From: Caldifarciminota bacterium
GTDB lineage: Bacteria; Hydrothermota; Hydrothermia; LBFQ01; DSFT01
Reading direction: 5' to 3'
Length of the DNA stretch: 39,147 nt
Assembly (NCBI GenBank): GCA_015494735.1
Contig: WGAQ01000157.1
Coordinates: forward strand, 1-39,147
In this document: positions 18,407 through 28,205 of the stretch, piece after piece
Numbering within the stretch: the first letter of the stretch is position 1
Layout: each line of letters begins with the position of its first letter
Notes under the pieces: model-generated
Databases searched by the model: none
Told to the model about the DNA's origin: nothing
What the model saw: only the letters and a program-made list of their open reading frames with translations
Made by a program: the position numbers and the translations under genes

Positions 18407-19257
18407 GACCTGAACCTCCTGGCTATATCGCTCAGATTACCCAGGAATATCAGCAGGATTATCAGAACGTGAACCGCAAACTGGGATACCATACCCCTGC
18501 TCGCAAATCCCGAAATTCCCAGAAGGGCTTCGTAGTCCGCTGCCCCCTTCAGTCCTCCCAGGAGGCCCTCTATTTGCCTGGATTGATAGAATGTGAAGTA
18601 TTCGGGGGTTATGACTGCTGTGGTTCCCATAATCATGGGGACGCCGTATCGGGCATTCACTATCATTATCCAGAAGTTGCCTGCATCACCTGCTTCCAGG
18701 CCCACGAGTAGCTTTATGTCCTTGTAGTTGAGGATTCCATCGTCGCCCGCTATCTCCTTATACATGGGGTAGGAGTCCAGGGGTTTTCCTTCGTTGTCCG
18801 TTGAGAAGATGTTCCTGAAGTCCTTCGACATACCAATCATGACGGCTGTGACTCCCGGTCTGTATCCCAGGACCAGATAGTCCTTGCCGTACTCCTTTCC
18901 GAACTTCTTTGCAATCTTGTCCAGCCCCTGAATGCCCATTATGAGCCCCTCGAACCTCCAGTGGGTCATGAGGAGGACCTTCAGGTCCTTCTTGAAGGCA
19001 TGGGTCAGGATTGCCTCCAGCATGGGCTGGGTTTCGGGGGCGGAGGAGGGTCCGTAATCGGTGGAAATGAGTATTACATCTCCCGGTTTGAGCCTGTCCA
19101 TCGCCTGGAATGCAGACTTTACCTCCGGGGATACGGGCATGGGGATTCGAATATTCATAATCAGGGGAATGGCGGTCGCCAGAAATACGAGAGCATAGAC
19201 GATACGGCTGTCTATTCTTCCAAGATTCTCGATAAACGCAAGAATCCTTTCTTTCAT
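18403..19257 (-). CDS. Membrane protein, TM at both ends with a soluble middle domain, 284 aa (membrane cluster, gene 3)
   Basis: N-terminal TM IVYALVFLATAIPLIMNI, C-terminal TM FAVHVLIILLIFLGNL; middle domain contains GVPMIMGTTAVITPEYF. Confidence 0.65.
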   Translation of the reverse strand: MKERILAFIENLGRIDSRIVYALVFLATAIPLIMNIRIPMPVSPEVKSAFQAMDRLKPGDVILISTDYGPSSAPETQPMLEAILTHAFKKDLKVLLMTHWRFEGLIMGIQGLDKIAKKFGKEYGKDYLVLGYRPGVTAVMIGMSKDFRNIFSTDNEGKPLDSYPMYKEIAGDDGILNYKDIKLLVGLEAGDAGNFWIMIVNARYGVPMIMGTTAVITPEYFTFYQSRQIEGLLGGLKGAADYEALLGISGFASRGMVSQFAVHVLIILLIFLGNLSDIARRFRS

Positions 19258-20042
19258 CTCAGGTACCCCCTTTCTATGCCAAACAGGATTCTAAGGGAAA
19301 AGGCTATGACACCCAGAGAAAGACCCAGACCTATACCCCTCTGTCCTGCTGCGTTGGGAACCTGCATTATCCAGTCAGCCAGTCCCGGGATGAAATTGGC
19401 GAAAGCCTTCGTATATTCGGGGTAGAACAGGGGCAGTATGGTGCCCAGGAATGCCAGCCCCACTATCATCCTTATGAACCTGTCTATCCCCACGTACTTC
19501 GAACTTTCGTAGAGGAAATAGACCCCGACGAGAATCATGAATGCGACGAAGAAAGCCACGAACACCACTCCCCCCAGGGGAACCCTTCCCATCATGACTA
19601 TGCTGGCGGCTATGAGCAGGAGGGTGGACTCGAAGCTCCTTGCCCTGAAAGCCCTGTATGCCGCAGAGGCGATGAAGAATGCCAGAAGGGCGAACATGGT
19701 GGAGTCCAGAGGGAGATATACGTACTGGAACATCCAGAGGAAGGAGGAGCGGGCATCGAAGGGATTCCCTATCTTCCACCACGAGTAGAAACCCCAGAAG
19801 AGGGTCACGAAGAAGGCGATTATAAGCCCCGCACTGTGTATCGCCTGAGTTCCCCCCTTCCTGATTTTCCTGAAGTGGTTCAGCAGGAGGCTATCCACCC
19901 CCAGGGCGAGGGCAAAGCCCCAGATTATGGTGGTCCACCTTGTGGCAAGGCTCTCCGCGTTGGCGAACTGGGGCATAAAGAACATGGCTATCATGAACAT
20001 GCCCATTATGAAGGTCAAGAGTACGGGTAATGTGGTTTGCAT
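19254..20042 (-). CDS. Multi-TM membrane protein, 262 aa (membrane cluster, gene 2)
   Basis: About 7 hydrophobic segments; conserved-looking end LADWIMQVPNAAGQRGIGLGLSLGVIAFSLRILFGIERGYLR. Confidence 0.65.
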   Translation of the reverse strand: MQTTLPVLLTFIMGMFMIAMFFMPQFANAESLATRWTTIIWGFALALGVDSLLLNHFRKIRKGGTQAIHSAGLIIAFFVTLFWGFYSWWKIGNPFDARSSFLWMFQYVYLPLDSTMFALLAFFIASAAYRAFRARSFESTLLLIAASIVMMGRVPLGGVVFVAFFVAFMILVGVYFLYESSKYVGIDRFIRMIVGLAFLGTILPLFYPEYTKAFANFIPGLADWIMQVPNAAGQRGIGLGLSLGVIAFSLRILFGIERGYLR

Positions 20043-20044
20043 GC

Positions 20045-21184
20045 CTATCCTCCTGTTACCGTCCAGATGGCCTTATAAATGTTGTAGATGTTCTCTGCAA
20101 TTCCGAACTGGGCCAGTGTTGCCAGCGTGACGCCCACTATAATGGCAGCGATGAGGAGAATCTTCGCAATATCCTCCGATTTGATGGTTCCTATCTCCAC
20201 AGGATTCTTACTGAGGTATGCAGATGCTGCGTACATCTCCTCCCCTATCAGGGTGTAGTCGCATGCGGCGATAAAGAAGGGCAACTGCGTTACTGCTGTG
20301 GTGCCGGCTATGCTTATGGAGCCTATGGTGTAGGCCGTCTCTGCCATCACAAGGGATTCCGCATAGAAGTACCCCATGAAGAATGTGGCTCCCGGCTTTT
20401 CCCTGACCAGTATTCCATTGACACCGGCGGCGTATCCGAATTGCTGGGTGGTCAGGAACATAATGTTCTCTTCCTTATATACATCGGGTCTTCCCGCCTC
20501 CAGCATGCCCTCCTTTACAGCCTCTTTGGATGCCAGCAGGACCAGGGGGTCTGCATTCGGTACTATGAGGTCGATTTCATACAGGGCAACTTTCTTGGCG
20601 ATGTACTTCAGTATGGCTATGGCAGAAATGGTGGTGGGGCTATCCAGTCCCGACAATCCATGCACGAAGACCACGGGCTTTCCCATTTCCGTGGAGCGGC
20701 CCACCGCCTCGTCTATGGCATCCAGACCGGCAAGCCTCCTTATGAAGATTTCCTTCCCCATACGTGCCTGATTGTAGTAGTAGAAGAAGAGGAATCCGAA
20801 GAATAGCAGGAATATGAGGACGGGGAATCTCTCCTTCGCTATGAAGCCCAGGATATACTGCCGCTCTTCTTCCTTTTGAGCCGTTTCCACCTTTACCGGG
20901 TCGGACCATTTGCTGTCCACGAATGTGGTGTCGTCTGGACCGTATGAGCGGACCATATAGAGGTAGGAGACTCCGGGTTTCAGGGTGGTGTCTATCATCA
21001 GGGTATCGGTGGTTTCCCCTATCTTCACCACATCTTCGGAGCTCTCCGCCTTTCTGTACACCTCGAACTTCTTCACGGAAGTGTCCGCTCTTGACCAGTG
21101 TATTACAGCCTCTCCATCCCTCACCTGGACGGATGGCCGGTCCACTGGAATGATAAATACCTGTGCAATCAAAAACAGATTCAT
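20045..21184 (-). CDS. Fibronectin-III-like plus membrane domain protein (resembles DUF6754 proteins) (membrane cluster, gene 1)
   Basis: Signal peptide, FN3-like [21 protein letters not shown]...[35 protein letters not shown], then domain with [16 protein letters not shown]. The DUF6754 call is from memory. Confidence 0.6.
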   Translation of the reverse strand: MNLFLIAQVFIIPVDRPSVQVRDGEAVIHWSRADTSVKKFEVYRKAESSEDVVKIGETTDTLMIDTTLKPGVSYLYMVRSYGPDDTTFVDSKWSDPVKVETAQKEEERQYILGFIAKERFPVLIFLLFFGFLFFYYYNQARMGKEIFIRRLAGLDAIDEAVGRSTEMGKPVVFVHGLSGLDSPTTISAIAILKYIAKKVALYEIDLIVPNADPLVLLASKEAVKEGMLEAGRPDVYKEENIMFLTTQQFGYAAGVNGILVREKPGATFFMGYFYAESLVMAETAYTIGSISIAGTTAVTQLPFFIAACDYTLIGEEMYAASAYLSKNPVEIGTIKSEDIAKILLIAAIIVGVTLATLAQFGIAENIYNIYKAIWTVTGG

Positions 21185-22425
21185 GTTCCTTCCTCCCAAC
21201 TGGAGAGATACTTCTTCTGCTCCGGTGTCAACTCATCAATTTTAACCCCCAGGACGTTCAATTTCAGGGATGCTATCATGACGTCTATTTCATCCGGAAG
21301 TCTGTAAACCTTCTTTTCCAGATTCTCGTGGTTATCCAGTATGTACTTCACGGCCATGAATTGATTGGAAAAACTCATATCCATCACCTCCGAAGGATGT
21401 CCCTCCGCTGCTCCGAGATTCACGAGCCGCCCCTCCGCAAGCAGGAAGACCCTGCGCCCGTCCTCGAGGGTGTATTCGTCCACGCTGTCCCTTATCCTGC
21501 GCACTTTTACCGAGAGGCGCTCGAGGGCCTCCTTATCTATTTCCACATCGAAGTGGCCGGCGTTGGCCAGAATGATGCCATCCCTTGCGACCCTGAGGTG
21601 GTTTTCAGCGATTACATGTTTGTCTCCCGTGGCGGTTACCACTATGTCGGAGATTCTTATGGCCTCTTCCATGGGCATCACGCTGAATCCATCGTAATAG
21701 GCCTCGATTGCCCTTATGGGGTCCACCTCCGTGACTATGACCCTCGCTCCCATGCCCCTTGCCCTCATGGCAATGCCCCTTCCGACCCATCCATAACCCG
21801 CGACCGTGAATGTCTTTCCTGCAATCAGAATGTTCGTTGCCCTGAGTATCCCGTCTATCGTGGACTGGCCTGTCCCGTATCGATTGTCGAAGAGGAATTT
21901 GGTCCTGGAATCGTTTACGGCGATGACGGGGTAGTGGAGCACTCCATCCCTGGCCATGGCCCTTAACCTTATCACGCCCGTGGTGGTTTCCTCGGTTCCT
22001 CCGAGTATTCCTCCCGTCAGACCATACTTGTGGGCATACGAAGTGAGGTCGGCTCCATCATCCATGGTTATGTGGGGTTTGAATTCCAGACACTGCTTTA
22101 TGTGCTCGTAGTAGGTGTCCCTGTCCTCTCCTCTTACTGCAAATACCTCGATTCCGAAGTGCTTCACCAGAGCGGCAGCCACGTCATCCTGTGTGGACAG
22201 GGGATTGGATGCGCATAGTCTGACGCTGGCTCCTGCTTTCTTCAGGGCTATGGCGAGGTTGGCTGTTTCCGTCGTTATGTGAAGGCAGGCTGCTATCCGG
22301 GTTCCCTTGAAGGCTCCTTCGTGTTCTATGGCCAGCCTCTTCAGAACGCCCATGTGCTGGCCGGCCCATTCTATGCGCAGAAGTCCCTTATCTGCAAGAG
22401 CGGGGTCCTTTATGTGGTATTCCAT
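21181..22425 (-). CDS. ahcY: Adenosylhomocysteinase
   Basis: [87 protein letters not shown]. Confidence 0.96.
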   Translation of the reverse strand: MEYHIKDPALADKGLLRIEWAGQHMGVLKRLAIEHEGAFKGTRIAACLHITTETANLAIALKKAGASVRLCASNPLSTQDDVAAALVKHFGIEVFAVRGEDRDTYYEHIKQCLEFKPHITMDDGADLTSYAHKYGLTGGILGGTEETTTGVIRLRAMARDGVLHYPVIAVNDSRTKFLFDNRYGTGQSTIDGILRATNILIAGKTFTVAGYGWVGRGIAMRARGMGARVIVTEVDPIRAIEAYYDGFSVMPMEEAIRISDIVVTATGDKHVIAENHLRVARDGIILANAGHFDVEIDKEALERLSVKVRRIRDSVDEYTLEDGRRVFLLAEGRLVNLGAAEGHPSEVMDMSFSNQFMAVKYILDNHENLEKKVYRLPDEIDVMIASLKLNVLGVKIDELTPEQKKYLSSWEEGT

Positions 22426-22467
22426 GAACGACTAATTTTAAAGGGAGGTTCCAGCAGAACCGCTCCT

Positions 22468-22962
22468 TCACGGCAGAGGGTCGCGGAATTGCTCCGGACC
22501 TCCGGTCTGGCTCCTGACGAATCTTCTGAGCAACTCATCCGACATGCCCGTCGCCCTCTGGACGGCTCGATAGAACAGGTCGTTCATTTCGCTGGATAGC
22601 GTCACGATGAATGCGAAGGCCATCTTTTCCAGAGCGATGCGGGTTCTTTCATCGACCCATGCATTCCTTCCGATGTCTTTCAGGATGCGGAACATGAGCT
22701 TCCCCACTTCCGGGAGGGATATTTCTTCGCCGAGCATGTACCCTGCCAGTTCCCTTATGGGGTGGAAGTCTCCCCTGAGCATGGCTTTTGCTACCATCGA
22801 CAGGTATTCCATTAATTCGCTCCCTTTCGGATTCAGGTGGGTGTCCGTTATCCTGCGGATGGATTCGTCGATAATGGAGGCTATTCTTTCCCTCTCATCC
22901 CGTTCGATTAACGTATCCATCAGTATCGAGTAGAATTCTTCCCTCATTTTTTCCATTTCCAT
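22468..22962 (-). CDS. Hypothetical helical protein, 164 aa
   Basis: ORF divergent from era; ATG 22962 after CGGAGC with upstream TATACT. Confidence 0.5.
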   Translation of the reverse strand: MEMEKMREEFYSILMDTLIERDERERIASIIDESIRRITDTHLNPKGSELMEYLSMVAKAMLRGDFHPIRELAGYMLGEEISLPEVGKLMFRILKDIGRNAWVDERTRIALEKMAFAFIVTLSSEMNDLFYRAVQRATGMSDELLRRFVRSQTGGPEQFRDPLP

Positions 22963-23012
22963 GCTCCGATTTCTCAAAGTATAATGGCAGAATCGCTGTA
23001 AACTTTTGACCC

Positions 23013-23912
23013 ATGAAGTCCGGATTCGTAGCAATCGTGGGAAAGCCCAACGTGGGAAAGTCCACCCTCCTGAACATGATGCTCAGGGAGAAGGTGTCCA
23101 TCGTAAGCCACAAACCCCAGACCACCCGATTCAACATACTGGGCATATTGACCACTGAGGATGCCCAGATTATCTTCATAGACACGCCGGGAATCATGAA
23201 GAAAGCGAAGAATGTCCTGGACAAATCCCTTCTGAAGGAGGCATTCTCCAGCCTTCAGGATGCAGATGTGGTGGTCATGGTGGTGGAGCCCACCTACCCC
23301 ACGGAGGAGGATTTGAAGGTGCTGGAGGCTGTGAAGCAATCCGGCAAGCCTTCCATACTGGTCATAAACAAGATAGACACCGTGAGGGACAAGAAGGAAC
23401 TGCTTCCGATAATGGAGCACTACTCCAGACTGCACGACTTCAGGGAATTCGTCCCCATAAGCGCCCTGTACAGGGATGGAATAGACATCCTGATAGATGT
23501 GATAAAGAAGTACCTGCCGGAGGGCGAACTCTACTTCCCTGAAGACCAGATTACAGACAAGCCCCTGCGGGTAATCGTGGCAGAAATCATAAGGGAGAAG
23601 ATTTATCAGCTGTACCACGAGGAGATACCCTATGCCACTGCCGTCCATGTGGAGGAATTCATAGACCCGGAGGAGCATCCGGAGGAGAACAGGAAGAAGG
23701 TCTATATACGGGCCATCATCTACGTGGAGAGGGAGAGCCAGAAGCCCATAATAATAGGGGAGGGGGGCAGGAAGATAAAGCAACTGGGCATGGCGGCCCG
23801 CAAAGACATAGAGGCCCTGCTCGGAAAGCCCGTGTTCCTCGAACTTCATGTGAAGGTCAAGCCCAAGTGGAGGAGGAACGAGGCCTTTATCAGGTCCCTC
23901 AACAGGATTTAG
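23013..23912 (+). CDS. era: GTPase Era
   Basis: GKPNVGKSTLLNMMLREKVSIVSHKPQTTR, DTPGI, NKID, C-terminal KH-type IIGEGGRKIKQLGMAARKDIEALLGKPVFLELHVKVKPKWR. Confidence 0.97.
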   Translation: MKSGFVAIVGKPNVGKSTLLNMMLREKVSIVSHKPQTTRFNILGILTTEDAQIIFIDTPGIMKKAKNVLDKSLLKEAFSSLQDADVVVMVVEPTYPTEEDLKVLEAVKQSGKPSILVINKIDTVRDKKELLPIMEHYSRLHDFREFVPISALYRDGIDILIDVIKKYLPEGELYFPEDQITDKPLRVIVAEIIREKIYQLYHEEIPYATAVHVEEFIDPEEHPEENRKKVYIRAIIYVERESQKPIIIGEGGRKIKQLGMAARKDIEALLGKPVFLELHVKVKPKWRRNEAFIRSLNRI

Positions 23913-23928
23913 TGCCCTGGAGGGTTCT

Positions 23929-24471
23929 TCAGGGTTTCCTCGCGCTTTTCAACTTATTTATCTCCCTCCTGGCATAATTCACGAATGCGATAGAGGACAT
24001 GATTACGGATAGAATCAGAAGGTGCCACCTGAAGGGCACCTCGAAGATATACGCGATAACCATGGCGTAGAATGTGATACCTGCAACTTTTCCGAGAGCG
24101 TTGGAGCCGTCCAGATGGGCCGGTGTGGACAGCCAGATGAATACACCTCCGATTATAAGGAGGAATTCCCTCACCAGGAAGAACATGTATGCCCAGTTGG
24201 GCAAATCCTTGTAAACGTTGAGGGCGTACGTGATGGTCAGTATTAGGAGTTTATCCACGAGGTGGTCGTACACCTTACCGAATATCCTGTCGCTGATTCG
24301 GAGCCTCCTCGCAAGATATCCGTCCAGTATATCGGTCACGAATATTATTCCCAGTATGAGGAGAGCGATGTACTCATTTACCGGAATAGACCAGAAAACG
24401 GCCGGTATGAGGACCAGCCGAATCGTGGTGAATACATCAGGAAGTTTCAAAAACGATGCGGTATGCCTCAT
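23929..24471 (-). CDS. pgsA: CDP-alcohol phosphatidyltransferase (PgsA-like)
   Basis: DILDGYLARRLRISDRIFGKVYDHLVD matches the DG..AR.........G...D...D signature. Confidence 0.87.
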   Translation of the reverse strand: MRHTASFLKLPDVFTTIRLVLIPAVFWSIPVNEYIALLILGIIFVTDILDGYLARRLRISDRIFGKVYDHLVDKLLILTITYALNVYKDLPNWAYMFFLVREFLLIIGGVFIWLSTPAHLDGSNALGKVAGITFYAMVIAYIFEVPFRWHLLILSVIMSSIAFVNYARREINKLKSARKP

Positions 24472-26782
24472 TCACGTCATCCACGAAATGGAACTTGATG
24501 TCTCTGATGCTTTCCCTGGGAATCTCTTCGAGGTCCTTCTTATTCCACTTGGGGAGTATGATTTCCTTCACGCCTGCTCTCTTCGCAGCCAGTACCTTTT
24601 CCTTTATACCGCCTACGGGCAGGACTTTGCCCCTGAGGGTTATTTCACCGGTCATCGCGAGGTATGGTTTCGGTGCTCTTCCGGAGAAGAGGGAGATGAG
24701 GGCCATCAGTATGCTTATCCCCGCAGAGGGACCATCCTTGGGTATCGCCCCGGCCGGCACGTGCACATGGACATCGTTCTCCATGAAGACCTTCGGGTCC
24801 TCTATGCCCCACCGGCTGTAGTTGGCTTTCACGAGCGAGAAGGCTGCTTCGGCACTTTCCCTCATCACGTCCCCCAGTTGACCCGTGAGCTTCAGATTTC
24901 CCTTTCCGGGCATCTTGAGGGCTTCGATGAATATGATGTCCCCTCCGGTGGGCGTCCATGCCAGACCTATGATTACACCCACCTCACCCTTGCGCTCCGC
25001 GACTTCGGAGTAGAACTTCTCCGGACCCAGGTACTTCTTAACGCTCTTCTCGGTTATGACGAATCTCTTCTGCTTCACATTGTCTTCCGCTATCCTCAGG
25101 GCTATCTTCCTGAGTATGGATGCGATTTCCCTCGAAAGTTGCCTCACTCCCGCTTCCCTCGTGTATCCCTCTATAATCTTCCGTATGGCTCCCTCCGTGA
25201 ACCGGATGTCGTATCCCTTTAGACCGTTATTCTCGATTTCCCTCGGAATCAGGTGCTTCATGGCTATGTGAATCTTATCCTCCACGGTGTATCCGGGTAT
25301 GTCGATTATCTCCATCCTGTCCAGAAGCGGTGGGGGGATGGTAACGGTCGTATTGGCTGTGGCGATGAATATGACCTTGGAGAGGTCGAAGGGGACTTCC
25401 AGATAGTGGTCCACGAATTCTCTGTTCTGCTCCGGGTCGAGCACTTCCAGCAGGGCCGCGGCGGGGTCTCCCCTGAAATCCGCCCCTATCTTGTCCACCT
25501 CGTCGAGCATTATAACCGGATTCTTCACACCCACCTTGCGTATGGCGCTTATGATTCTGCCCGGCAGGGCTCCCACGTAGGTTCTGCGATGACCCCTTAT
25601 TTCCGCTTCATCCCTGATTCCACCAAGAGAAATGCGGATAAATTTGCGTCCCAGCGCCCGTGCTATGGACTGGCCGAGAGATGTTTTACCCACCCCCGGC
25701 GGCCCCACGAATGCCATTATTGCCCCTTTGGCATCTTTCTTGAGTTTCCTTACAGCCAGATATTCCAGTATTCTCTGCTTAACTTTGTCCAGGTCGTAAT
25801 GGTCCTCATCCAGTACCTTTCTTGCATGCTTCAAATCGAGATTATCCTGAGTTTCCACATTCCAGGGCATGTTAACGAGCCAGTCCAGATATGTCCTGAC
25901 CACGTGGTATTCGGGGGATATGGGCTGGAGTCTCCTGAGTTTGTTCAACTCCCTGCGCGCCACTTCCTTAACGTGGGCGGGAAGGGTTTCGATTTTCTTC
26001 TCCAGTTCCTCTAACTCTACGTCCTCTTCGCCCAGTTCCTTCTGTATGACTTTAATCTGCTCCCTGAGAAAGTACTCCTTCTGCGTCCTCTCGAACTCCT
26101 CCCTCACCTTTTCCTGTATCTTTTCGGACAGGCGGAGCATTTCGATGTGCCTGTGTACGAGCTCCAGGACCTTTTTGAGTTTCTCCACGGGGTCCAGTTC
26201 TTCCAGTATAACCTGTTTCTCCTCCACCTTCGCTGGAAGCATGGAGGTAACCGTATGGGCGAGCTTGATGGGGGAGACGATGTGCTTGATTTTCCTGACG
26301 TGGTCTTCCGTATGCATGGGGGAGATTCTGACGTATTCCTCGAAGGCCTTGATTATTCCGTTGACGAGGCTCTCCACCTTCGGGTCCTTGGTATCCACAG
26401 GGGGAATCTCCAGCTCCACCACTTCCCCCTTCATATAGGGCTCTGTCTGGATGAGATTTATCAGTTTTCCGGGGTTCATCCCCTCCACGATGAGCCGGAG
26501 ATTATTGCTCGTGTCCCTGAAAAACTTGACTATCTTAACGATGGTCCCTATGGTGTATATATCTTCTATGCTCTCCGCCTGTTTTTCGGGATCCTTCTGG
26601 GCGACGGCCAGTACCCTGGCGTCCGGGTCATCCAGAACATCCTCCACCAGGCTCTTGGCCTTTTCGCTCGTTATCGTTATGGGAACTAACTGTCCCGGCA
26701 GAACGATACCTCCCCTTATGGGAAGTACCGGCATTATCATTTTTTCTTTTATCTCCTGATTCATCTCCTTCTCACCCATCAT
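24437..26782 (-). CDS. lon: ATP-dependent protease Lon
   Basis: LPIRGGIVLPG, GPPGVGKTSLGQSIARALGRKFIRISLGGIRDEAEIRGHRRTYVGALPGRI, catalytic PKDGPSAGISI. Confidence 0.97.
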   Translation of the reverse strand: MMGEKEMNQEIKEKMIMPVLPIRGGIVLPGQLVPITITSEKAKSLVEDVLDDPDARVLAVAQKDPEKQAESIEDIYTIGTIVKIVKFFRDTSNNLRLIVEGMNPGKLINLIQTEPYMKGEVVELEIPPVDTKDPKVESLVNGIIKAFEEYVRISPMHTEDHVRKIKHIVSPIKLAHTVTSMLPAKVEEKQVILEELDPVEKLKKVLELVHRHIEMLRLSEKIQEKVREEFERTQKEYFLREQIKVIQKELGEEDVELEELEKKIETLPAHVKEVARRELNKLRRLQPISPEYHVVRTYLDWLVNMPWNVETQDNLDLKHARKVLDEDHYDLDKVKQRILEYLAVRKLKKDAKGAIMAFVGPPGVGKTSLGQSIARALGRKFIRISLGGIRDEAEIRGHRRTYVGALPGRIISAIRKVGVKNPVIMLDEVDKIGADFRGDPAAALLEVLDPEQNREFVDHYLEVPFDLSKVIFIATANTTVTIPPPLLDRMEIIDIPGYTVEDKIHIAMKHLIPREIENNGLKGYDIRFTEGAIRKIIEGYTREAGVRQLSREIASILRKIALRIAEDNVKQKRFVITEKSVKKYLGPEKFYSEVAERKGEVGVIIGLAWTPTGGDIIFIEALKMPGKGNLKLTGQLGDVMRESAEAAFSLVKANYSRWGIEDPKVFMENDVHVHVPAGAIPKDGPSAGISILMALISLFSGRAPKPYLAMTGEITLRGKVLPVGGIKEKVLAAKRAGVKEIILPKWNKKDLEEIPRESIRDIKFHFVDDVNEAYRIVFETS

Positions 26783-27113
26783 GTACCTCTATCTCCTTTA
26801 CTCCAGGTTTGGGAAGGATTATAATAAGGACTCCCTGTTTGAACTTGCTCTCTATTCGCTCCTCATCCACCTCTCTTCCGATGTGGATTTCCCTTACGAA
26901 GAATCCGTATGCGGCCTCCATGATGTAATAGTACTTGGTCTTTTCCGTTTCCACCGGTTCTTTCAGATATCCCTGGATGTATATGGTTCCGCTCTGATAC
27001 ATTATTTTGAGCGAATCCCTGTCCACATTGGGTGCAAACAGTAATATATAATAGGCGTCCTCCGTCTCGAAGACGTTAAGCGGAGGATAACTGTCCTCCA
27101 GATAATCGATCAT
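26772..27113 (-). CDS. Small heat-shock protein Hsp20/alpha-crystallin family
   Basis: [28 protein letters not shown]...[31 protein letters not shown]. Confidence 0.85.
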   Translation of the reverse strand: MIDYLEDSYPPLNVFETEDAYYILLFAPNVDRDSLKIMYQSGTIYIQGYLKEPVETEKTKYYYIMEAAYGFFVREIHIGREVDEERIESKFKQGVLIIILPKPGVKEIEVHDG

Positions 27114-27316
27114 CTCTTTCCTAACGCATGCAGAACGTGGAACTTGTCCGCACTGCTTACGAGAGCAGGCTTACGGAGTCTCCTCTTCCTCTTGCTGGTC
27201 TTCTTGGTAAGTATGTGGCTCTTGAATGCATGCCTTCTGAGGATTTTGTTTCCCTTCCCGTTTTTGGTGACCTTGAACCTCTTGGCCACTGCTCTCTTCG
27301 TCTTCATCTTAGGCAT
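27110..27316 (-). CDS. rpmI: 50S ribosomal protein L35
   Basis: [54 protein letters not shown]. Start trimmed from 27343 to ATG 27316, preceded by AGGAGGGG. Confidence 0.95.
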   Translation of the reverse strand: MPKMKTKRAVAKRFKVTKNGKGNKILRRHAFKSHILTKKTSKRKRRLRKPALVSSADKFHVLHALGKR

Positions 27317-27357
27317 CGTGAAATCCCCTCCTGTTCGTCCCAAATTTTATAGCCTTT

Positions 27358-27412
27358 GCCCCGACCTGAATCGTTGGGGGATTCACCGGTCGGATGCCCG
27401 GCCGGTTGGGGC
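27358..27412 (+). ncRNA. Candidate structured RNA, three-way junction
   Basis: P1 GCCCCGA(27358-64)/TTGGGGC(27406-12); P2 TGAATC-GTTGGGG-GATTCA (27367-85); P3 CCGGTCGG-ATGC-CCGGCCGG (27386-405). Two G.U pairs occur on the + strand. No recognised family. Confidence 0.4.
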
Positions 27413-27499
27413 GGAAGACGAGGCAGAATAAAGCCTACTTTTTCAGTCCGTTATGTATAAGTATTTTCGGGTATGACTCCTATATAATTTCCGATTGCT

Positions 27500-28156
27500 A
27501 TGCTGTGGTTGCTCAGAATAGTCAACGTACTTATACTGCTGTGGGGCACCCTGTCCTACATGTCTAACAGGGACAATCTGCCTCTGGTTCTGGCTGGAGC
27601 GGGATTCCTGTTCTTCGTTTCTGCCCTGTACAAGGCTTTTACCGTGGGCAGGGGAACTCTGAGGGGGAGGTTCTGGATGCTGTTCAGTATGGTGGGGTTG
27701 TCCGTGGGTTTTGCGGGGCTACTTCATTCCCTCGGGAATCTGTCTCTATTTCTCCACGCCCTTTCCCGTATCTTCCTTGCGTCCACCATCCTCATGATGT
27801 TCCTTGGGCTGGTGAAGAGGGGTCTGTCCCCGAGGGGGTGGAGGGTGCCCGTGGTGCTTCTGGCTTTCATGGTGTCCATGGTCGTGGTCTTCTATGCTCT
27901 GATCCACTCATCCCCTGTCAACGTGTGGGATGTACTGATTGGAATGAGCGACATCCTGGTCTTCACCTTCACTGTATCCAACCTCCTGGTATATCTGGGT
28001 AGCGACCTGGGGAAGAGATGGTTCATAGGTTTTCTGGCTGTCTTCGTTTACATCCTTGCCGATATCTTCTTCCTGACCGGGAAGATGGACCAGTCTCTGT
28101 ACGCCCTGGTGGTCTCTCTGTTTCTCATCAGTATAGTGGCCCATATCGGGGAGTGA
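27500..28156 (+). CDS. Multi-TM membrane protein, 218 aa
   Basis: About 7 hydrophobic helices; TATAAT 11 nt upstream of ATG. Confidence 0.6.
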   Translation: MLWLLRIVNVLILLWGTLSYMSNRDNLPLVLAGAGFLFFVSALYKAFTVGRGTLRGRFWMLFSMVGLSVGFAGLLHSLGNLSLFLHALSRIFLASTILMMFLGLVKRGLSPRGWRVPVVLLAFMVSMVVVFYALIHSSPVNVWDVLIGMSDILVFTFTVSNLLVYLGSDLGKRWFIGFLAVFVYILADIFFLTGKMDQSLYALVVSLFLISIVAHIGE

Positions 28157-28188
28157 CCGCAGGTTGCTCCCCATTTTTGAAATCCTTC

Positions 28189-28205
28189 TGTAAACTTTAA
28201 TCGTG
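28189..28205 (+). promoter_or_regulatory. -10-like TGTAAACT with regulator GTG 6 nt downstream
   Basis: TGTAAACT-TTAATC-GTG. Confidence 0.5.

Noticed and set aside
23915-23934. CCCTG...CAGGG hairpin between era and pgsA
   Set aside because: Only a 5-bp stem with a 10-nt loop and a short T run; too weak to call a terminator.
27358-27412. tRNA-like reading of the three-way junction (7-bp acceptor-like stem, 2-nt linker, 7-nt loop GTTGGGG with a UGG 'anticodon')
   Set aside because: No D-arm, no T-arm consensus (GGTTCGAATCC), no CCA, and P3 has a 4-nt loop. The similarity looks accidental.
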